Assembly: GCA_024291935.2 (NCBI GenBank)
Contig: CM044309.1
Coordinates: 32,946,001 to 33,010,000, forward strand
Length of the DNA: 64,000 nt
Source: Okapia johnstoni
Lineage: Eukaryota; Chordata; Mammalia; Artiodactyla; Giraffidae
Direction of reading: 5' to 3'
In this document: positions 57,479-64,000 of the stretch, in pieces
Layout of the letters: the number at the start of each line of letters is the position of its first letter
Position numbering within the stretch: position 1 is the first letter of the stretch
Program-made: the position numbers and the translations under genes
Notes under the pieces: model-generated
What the model saw: the letters and a program-made list of their open reading frames with translations, nothing else
Databases searched by the model: none
What the model was told of the DNA's origin: nothing

Positions 57479-58689
57479 AAAAGAGGGGAAACAAAGAGTT
57501 AAAATGGAAAACTTTATCCATGTAAAAGTCAAATTGAATATAATTGAATAATGCAAGGAATCAAAAAACTGAACAGTGAAACACACTAAAGCAATAGAGC
57601 TCAAAGGATGTGGAGCAATGAAGAAGAGCAAACCAGTTTGACCAAAGCAGAAGAATCCGGGTGGGGTATAATAAAAGATAAAGTAGGTTTTAATCACTGC
57701 TGTATACCCAAGGCTCTTTTTATCAAGAAGCCCAATCATGTATTTTCAGAACAGAATTCTAATTACTAATATAGACAAAGCAAACCACTATAAAATTGCC
57801 TTTAATTGGTTTTTAAAATCTAATAGTCTAGCATTTTCTGGGGAAAAGAAATCATTTTAGAATGAATGGCATTATAGTTGGTTGGATACCAAACATTCTT
57901 TGAATAAGTGATTTGGACAAACTTTGTCAAAGGAATACAAATAATATTTAAAATTGCTGTTACTGGCTCTACAAACCAAAATCATGTCTCTTGGGCTCAA
58001 CTGTCCATTGTATATATAAACAACACAGCCTGTACACTTTGTTTCTTTTGTAGCCAAGAGAAATTAGGCTCCCAGGGCTTCAGACAGCTGCCATGTATTT
58101 CCCGGACTGCTGCCACATGAGTGTCAGGCTCTGCAGATCATTACCAACACCAACATCTGGCTCTGCCTTCTTTCTTTCAAGCAGAGCTTAATTTTCTTCT
58201 GTTTCCAGAAACAGGAAATGCCATGTGCACTTCAGTGGAATTTGGGATTAAATATTTCTAAAACCAACTGCTGTTTTTATAAGATGTCTTGGAGTGATGG
58301 TTTATTTTATGGCTTTTGCCTCTGGGAATTCTTCTGTGTGAATCTCTGTGAAATCTCCAAGGTCTGCTTTTCTACTGGGCTACGTGCTTGTGCTTTTTTC
58401 CATCCCTCAGAGAATACGGCTGGACTAAAGAGGTTGACCACCAACTGTACAAGTAACATCTCAAATTCTAAGAGCTTCAGTCGCTTGTTCAGAATAGTAG
58501 GTTTGACCACCAAGTATGTGGAAACTTTGGGGAGCCCTCATTCTCCTTAGTCTTTCCTAGCACCCCTCTCTAGAAGGTGTTTTCCTCTTTGGGCATAATG
58601 AAGGGAAGAGAGTTCAGCAGAAACTAAATGCTCCTTCTTCATGGGGAAGGAGGACAGGTAAATAGCTGACTGTTTCCAAGAATAATAAC
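57479..58689. other. Stretch without recognised features
   Basis: AT-rich to 57.9 kb, then mixed. A 110-codon + frame (58218-58550) is open but shows no known domain. Confidence 0.4.
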
Positions 58690-58785
58690 AGCCACCTTTA
58701 ACATTCTCATTTTGCAGATAAGTAAGCTGAGGCAGACTGAGGAAGAAATTCACGTAAACAGCACATATCCCTCCAGTCCTAAATG
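58690..58785 (-). mobile_element. MIR-like relic
   Basis: 'ttctcattttgcagataagt' and 'agctgaggcagactgagg' resemble the reverse-complement MIR core; short. Confidence 0.45.
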
Positions 58786-59745
58786 GACTTCTGACTGAAA
58801 AGTAAAAGCCACAGTATACTGAATTTCCCCACCTTGTCATCTTGTGTCCCTCCATAGCAAGATATGGCTGCGTGCCAGGGACGATGGAAGACTGAGAGCA
58901 GGGAAGTCTATTTGCTGAAGAAAGATTTGAAGGGGTGGGAATGGAGAAAGAAATGACAGCTGTGCTTTAGCCCCTGAAAGCTTTTCATACCTTTCTGACT
59001 TTGGAGAGCAACCAATTAGCTCCTCCTGAAGTAAAACTCAACAACCTTATACATCTTCCTTCCTCAACCTTGAATTTTTGTTTGTTGGCTGATAATGAAA
59101 CACACGGTTTTCTCTGGTGCTTACTTCCAACTAGAGTGTGTAAGAATCATATTGTATGGAAGTGATGAAGGCAGAACAAGTAAAAAGTGAACAAAGGAAT
59201 CTCTGTCAACATTATGAGTAACACATCCTCACATACCTTAAAGCCGCAAACCTTAAGCAGTGACATCAAGAAAGACATTTAAGGAATATGTAAGGTCAGG
59301 ATGACAAACGGTGATGGGAACATCCATTCTTTAATCTGTAATATAAAGACATCTTCTTAAGGCACTCTCTGCTCTCACTTTTATAAGTACTGTCTCTTTT
59401 TCCACCGTAATTTCTTTCTCCCAGTAGAAAGATCTGGAAGTGTCAAGTCCTAAGCCCTGCCTTTTCCTTTGCAGTACGTGTGAGGCCACAGAGTAACATT
59501 AGCAGGCTTTGTCTTGATCTCCCCTGAAAGCCTTTTCTACAAGGTTTCCCTATTCTCAGAGGGGCCCTAAAGTCACTTCTAAGTCTTCTGTCAAAAAGGG
59601 AAAGCACTCTCTGATGAACCACAGTTAATCACTGCTTACATTAAAATGATAAAACAGGCATTAGGGGACATCTAGCTACAGATTTTGACTCTAGGAGGAA
59701 AAAAAAGTTAATTCTAATATCTAGCATTCATTAGGAACTTACTCT
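58786..59745. other. Stretch without recognised features
   Basis: Mixed composition; no repeat or exon recognised. Confidence 0.4.
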
Positions 59746-59949
59746 GGGCTTCCCAGGTGGCTCAGTGGTAACAAATCTGCCTGCCAATGATGGAGATGTG
59801 GGTTCAATCCCTGGGTCAGGAAGATCCCCTCAGGTAGGAAATGGCAACCTGCTCTAGTGTGCTTGCCTGGAAAATTTCATGGACAGAGGAGCATGGCGGG
59901 CTACAGTCCATGGAATCACAAAGAATCAGACATGACTGAGCACACATGC
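59746..59949 (+). mobile_element. Bov-tA SINE, full length
   Basis: Head 'gggcttcccaggtggctcag', B-box 'gggttcaatccctgg', tail 'atcagacatgactgagcaca'. Confidence 0.94.
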
Positions 59950-60208
59950 ATTTGCTTAAAACTATTGTTATTCCATGTTATGTAATCAAAGATGGTAGTC
60001 ATGTGATTGTACCTGACAGATGGGGATTCCAGAAGCCAGGGCCAGTCAACCATGTGTGGTTCTAACTGTGCACACGGCCTCTCCACTGGCCACCTTCTCC
60101 TTCTATTAGTGGGTAACATGTCTGGGAGAGAGGGGTAGGTAATTCTTAGACATTAAAATTGAATGTACATTTCTGTACCAGTTCTTTAAAGTATTTATCC
60201 ATTTGTAA

Positions 60209-60247
60209 GGGACTGAAGCAACTTAGCAGCAGCAGCAGCAGCAGCAG
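60209..60247 (+). mobile_element. Bov-tA tail remnant with (AGC)7 microsatellite
   Basis: 'gggactgaagcaactt' is the end of a Bov-tA unit; it is followed by seven AGC units plus AG (60225-60247). The body is absent. Confidence 0.85.
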
Positions 60248-61610
60248 TAATCTCTGATCATTCTTTCCTATAGACTAAGACAAATGGGAGGCCCTTTACA
60301 CTTTTAGTAGATTCAAGCGCCAAGCTGCAGGTCCAGTTTCAACTGCTATTTCTCTTTTTGGTCACAGGCCGATACTTATCCCAAGTTTATCTTAGAGGCT
60401 ACTGATAAACAATGTTTATCAGTCTCTGCTTCTCAGCCACCAAGACCATAGGTAGTCTTCCTCTTTGGCCCCTAAATTCCATTCTCCCCTGCCCCAGACC
60501 CCACTCTTATCATTGGGCCAGAACCTTCACCCAGCACCTATTTCTTTTCAGGCTCGGAGTTGCAGCTGAACACTGTGTTAACTTATTTTAAAAAAATATT
60601 TTGGAGCTAGCTTGAAAATCAGGCTGCTCTAAGTTCTAAAGAAATTATTTAGCACAAACAATTGAGAAGTAAGCATTTGAAATTCAGTCACTTCTTAATT
60701 TTCCTGTGTCAGGGAAAGAGGAATTGAGCTTTTCAATAGTTTCCAAAAGTTGCCCAGGATGAAAAACAAAACAAAACAGAATGATCACCTACCTATCCCC
60801 AGTCCCAACTCCTCCCACCCCCACATCCCACCAGGGATTCAGTTACAATTTCTAGGGAATTTACTAGCAGCTGCATGTGTTCAAACAAGGCAAACTTGGT
60901 AATAAGCCATGTCCAGAAATCAAGCACAACTTGTATTAACCTTTTATGGTAACCTCATTCTTTCCAAGTGAAATCTAATTCTATGTTCCCATTTTTGTCT
61001 CAGCTTTGCCAGTCACCTGGACTCCCCACAGTTCTCTGAGCTGGACTGTAACTATGAAGCAGGCAGAAAGTAGAAGATTTTATGTCAAAGAATCTCTTTG
61101 AGTGAAATGGATAAAGAAATATAATTAACAAATACAAAAAATTTGGGGGCCAGAACCTCTCAGCTCAACAATCAACCTGTGATTCTTTGCAGAGAGAATT
61201 GAATAAGAATCTATTCTAGGTACAGTTTCTTGAATGAGCAGAAAATGGGTTCAATGGAGTTGCTAGCATCTGTATAATTGAAATCCTTACCATTGGGACT
61301 TTTAGAGGCATTGAATGAAGAAATTTTCAGCCAAAGAGCAGGCTTTGCTGACCCATAAGGAATGCAAGCCTCAGAGGAAAAAAAAAAAAAACATTGCTGC
61401 TATTCTTGCCAGACAACAACAGAAGCTAATGAGAAACAAGTTCTAAATCAGTCACAATCAATAAGACACGGTCAATATTAAAGCAATGTTATATATTTCA
61501 CGTGTTTAATGCCAGTGATAGTGGCTCAAAATACAATGGCAGTGGGTCAAACTAATTAACTTTTTATAAAATTAAATCCTGGTTTTCAAAAAGTCAATAT
61601 TCAAATGAAT
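60248..61610. other. Repeat-poor block
   Basis: About 1.4 kb without a recognised repeat. It holds a perfect inverted repeat at 60401-60423 with GATA- and forkhead-like motifs. Confidence 0.45.
60401..60423. promoter_or_regulatory. Perfect inverted repeat with GATA/forkhead-like motifs (putative)
   Basis: Arms 'actgataaaca' and 'tgtttatcagt' around a single A. Each arm holds TGATAA (a GATA-factor type motif) overlapping ATAAACA (a forkhead type motif). A further AGATAA-type site ('tttatctta') lies about 15 bp to the left. Function is not shown. Confidence 0.35.
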
Positions 61611-61621
61611 TCATACACTCT

Positions 61622-61898
61622 GCTGCTGCTACTGCTAAGTTGCTTCAGTCGTGTCCGACTCTGTGCGACCCCATAGAAGGCAGCCCACCAGGCTCCGCCG
61701 TCCCTGAGATTCTCCAGGCAAGAACACTGGAGTGGGTTGCCATTTCCTTCTCCGATGCATGAAAGTGAAAAGTGAAAGCGAAGTCGCTCAGTCTTGTCCA
61801 ACCCCTAGCGTCCCCATGGACTGCAGCCCACCAGGCTCCTCTGTCCATTGGGATTTTCCAGGCAAGGGTACTGGAGTGGGGTGCCATTGCCTTCTCCG
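61622..61898 (-). mobile_element. BOVA2 dimeric SINE, apparently young
   Basis: Two Bov-A units joined by 'gaaagtgaaaagtgaaagcg'; ends 'gtgccattgccttctccg'. Flanked by the perfect 11-bp direct repeat 'tcatacactct' (61611-61621 and 61899-61909). Trinucleotide tail interrupted ('tgctgctgctactgct'). Confidence 0.95.
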
Positions 61899-62194
61899 TC
61901 ATACACTCTACAGATAGATATTTTGACTGGAGTTTCTAACACTTCAGAAAACAGGATCACAACTTGGGACACCTCTCCTAAAAATCCCAACATGACTATT
62001 ACGCTGACTTTTTATGTTTTTTTTTTTCTTTAAAATATTTCCATATTAAAAACTGAACTAACAGTGTTCCACAATCAACTCCCTAATTTACAGAGAATCC
62101 TCTTTTAATTAGGGTGTTCATTTGTTAATTTTTTCATAATCACAAGAGGAGTAGCTCTAATTGAAGTAAAGATGTTACATTGTCTTTACATTGT

Positions 62195-64000
62195 GAGTAA
62201 AATGGACTGGAATGGGTGAATTTAACTCAGATGACCATTAGATCTACTACTGTGGACAAGAATCCCTTAGAAGAAATGGAGTAGCCATTATAGTCAACAA
62301 GAGTCCAAAATGCAGTACTTGGATGCAATCTCAAAAACAACAGAATGATCTCTGTTCATTTCCAAGGCAAACCTTTCAATATCACAGTAATACAAGTCTA
62401 TTCCCCTACCAGTAATGCTAAAGAAGCTGAAGTTGAACGGTTCTATGAAGACCTACAAGACCTTCTAGAACTAACACCCAAAAAAGATATCCTTTTCATT
62501 ATAGGGGACTGGAATGCAGAAGTAGGAAGTCAAAGATACCTGGAATAAACAGGCAAATTTGGCCTTGGAGTACAAAACAAAGCAGGTCAAAGGCTAAGAG
62601 TTTCAGCAAGAGAACACACTGGTCATAGCAAACACGCTCTTCCGACAACACAAGAGAAGACTCTACACATGGACATCACCTGATGGTCAACACCGAAATC
62701 AGATTGATTATATCCTTTGCAGCCAAAGATGGAAAAGCTTTACACAGTCAGCAAAAATAAGACCGGGGTCTGACTGTGGCTCAGATCATGAACTCCTTAT
62801 TGCCAAATTCAGACTTAAATTGAAGAAAGTAGGGAAAACCACTAGACCATTCAGGTATGACCTAAATCAAATCCCTTATGATTATACAGTGGAAGTGACA
62901 AATAGATTCAAGGGATTATATCTGATAGAGTGACTGAAGAACCATGGACAGAGGTTCCTGATATTGTACAGGAGGCAGTGATCAAGACCATCCCCAAGAA
63001 AAAGAAACACAAAAAGGCAAAACAGTTGTCTGAGGAGGCCTTACAAATAGCTGAGAAAAGACAAGAAGCAAAAGGGAAAGGAGAAAGGGAAAGATATACT
63101 CGTTTGAATGCAGAATTCCACAGAAGAGCGAGGAGAGATTAGAAAGCCTTCCTCAGTGATCAGTGCAAAGAAATAGAGGAAAACAATAGAATGGGAAAGA
63201 CTAGAGATCTCTTCAAGAAAATTAGAGATGCCAAGGGAACATTTCATGCAAAGATGGGCACAATAAAGAACAGAAATGGTATGGATATAAAAGAAGCAGA
63301 AGATATTAAGAAGAGGTGGCAAGAATACACAGAAGAACTGTACAAAAAAGATCTTCAAGACCCAGATAACCACGATGGTGTGATCACTCACCGACAGCCA
63401 GACATCCAGGAATGCGAAGTCAAGTGGGCCTTAGGAAGCATCACTATGAACAGAGCTAGTGGAGGTGATGGAATTCCACTTGAGCTATTTCAAATCCTAA
63501 AAGATGATGCTGTGAAAGTGCTGCACTCAATATACTGGCACATTTGGAAAACTCAACAGCGGCCACAGGACTGGAAAAGGTCAGTTTTCGCTCCAATCCC
63601 CAAGAAAGGCAATGCCAAAGAATGCTCAAACAATTGCACAATTGCACTCATCTCACATGCTACTAAGTAATGCTTAAAATTCTCCAAGCCAGGCTTCAAC
63701 AGTTCATGAACCATGACCTTCCAGATGTTCAAGCCGGATTTAGAAAAGGCAGAGGAGCCAGAGATCAAATTGCCAACATCTGTTGGATCATAGAAAAAGC
63801 AAGAGAGTTCCAGAAAAACATCTATTTCTGCTTTATGGACTACACCAAAGCCTTTGACTGTGTGGATCACCACAAACTGTGGAAAATTCTTAAAGAGATG
63901 GGAATACCAGACCACCTGACCTGCCTCTTAAGAAATCTGTATGTGGGTCAAGAAGCAATAGTTAGAACTTGACACGGAACAACAGACTGGTTTCAAATTG
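62195..64000 (+). mobile_element. BovB LINE, sense, continuing past the window
   Basis: From about 62195 the DNA follows BovB ORF2 through endonuclease, linker and the first half of the reverse transcriptase. It is the largest BovB portion in the window. The 5' end is truncated and the 3' end lies outside. Left target-site duplication cannot be assessed without the right flank. Confidence 0.93.
62205..63972 (+). pseudogene. BovB ORF2 relic: endonuclease and reverse transcriptase regions
   Basis: ORF2 of RTE-type LINEs encodes an APE-like endonuclease and a reverse transcriptase used for target-primed insertion. Visible landmarks: endonuclease 'GDWNAE' at 62504-62521, 'QIDYIL' near 62700 and 'SDH' at 62781-62789; reverse transcriptase 'QAGFRKGRGARDQ' near 63730 and 'DYTKAFDCVDH' near 63840. 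Lesions: an extra base shifts the frame near 62546; an in-frame stop (TAG) follows position 63139; a one-base loss shifts the frame at about 63665-63669; and a TGA stop lies at 63970-63972 where related copies read glycine. Open pieces are 62345-62548, 62930-63142, 63191-63670 and 63670-63972. The catalytic aspartate pair would lie beyond the window. Clearly inactive. Confidence 0.9.

Noticed and set aside
58218..58550. 110-codon frame as a secreted Cys-rich protein
   Set aside because: Cysteine spacing shows no known pattern and there is no convincing signal peptide or gene structure.
1..64000. CRISPR array, operon or bacterial-type defence system
   Set aside because: The direct repeats are dispersed SINEs and LINEs of ruminant type with TSDs, not regularly spaced arrays; there is no prokaryotic gene organisation.

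Overview
This 64-kb window is repeat-dense nuclear DNA from a ruminant. It contains BovB (RTE-type) LINEs and many Bov-tA/BOVA2 SINEs, whose tRNA-Glu-like heads are joined to BovB-derived tails. Together these families mark a pecoran ruminant such as cattle, sheep, goat or deer; the sequence alone does not fix the species. Older mammalian layers (MIR, LINE-2, L1M, MER5A, MaLR-type LTRs) and artiodactyl CHR-type SINEs support this. The DNA is AT-rich. I see no host protein-coding exon, functional RNA gene, CpG island, CRISPR array or operon, so the window reads as intergenic or deep-intronic sequence. Family names are given from memory of consensus sequences, without a database search.

Layout. 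1-9.1 kb: MER5A and MIR relics, two related MaLR-type LTRs, two BovB fragments, and a retroviral LTR (minus strand) inserted in an MLT1-like LTR. 9.2-18.9 kb: a HAL1/L1-like relic, many Bov-tA copies, a near-complete MER5A, a ruminant L1 3' end, an L1 fragment abutting a BovB with an internal deletion. 19-26 kb: the most repeat-poor part. 26-31.8 kb: LINE-2 copies, one split by an L1 with a classic 5' inversion, two LINE-2 copies tail to tail, a BovB and a CHR SINE. 31.8-34.1 kb: repeat-poor. 34.1-46 kb: a CHR-2 SINE, an L1 with a perfect 15-bp target-site duplication carrying a Bov-tA, an interrupted LINE-2, a BovB keeping a 152-codon open frame, and a 2.4-kb LINE-2 scaffold cut by nested insertions. 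46-53.8 kb: mostly single-copy-looking DNA with scattered SINEs. 53.85-57.5 kb: a long decayed L1 with ORF2 remnants. 57.5-62.2 kb: mostly repeat-poor, with a compact GATA/forkhead-like palindrome. 62.2-64 kb: the start of a BovB running off the window, with recognisable but broken endonuclease and reverse-transcriptase regions.

Functionally the visible coding potential is retrotransposon-derived and disabled: L1 and BovB supply the machinery types that mobilised the SINEs, and the SINEs carry remnants of RNA polymerase III promoters. The interest here lies in insertion history (nesting, target-site duplications, inversions, internal deletions) and in repeat-poor blocks that may hold conserved non-coding elements. 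I found no convincing new biological system.
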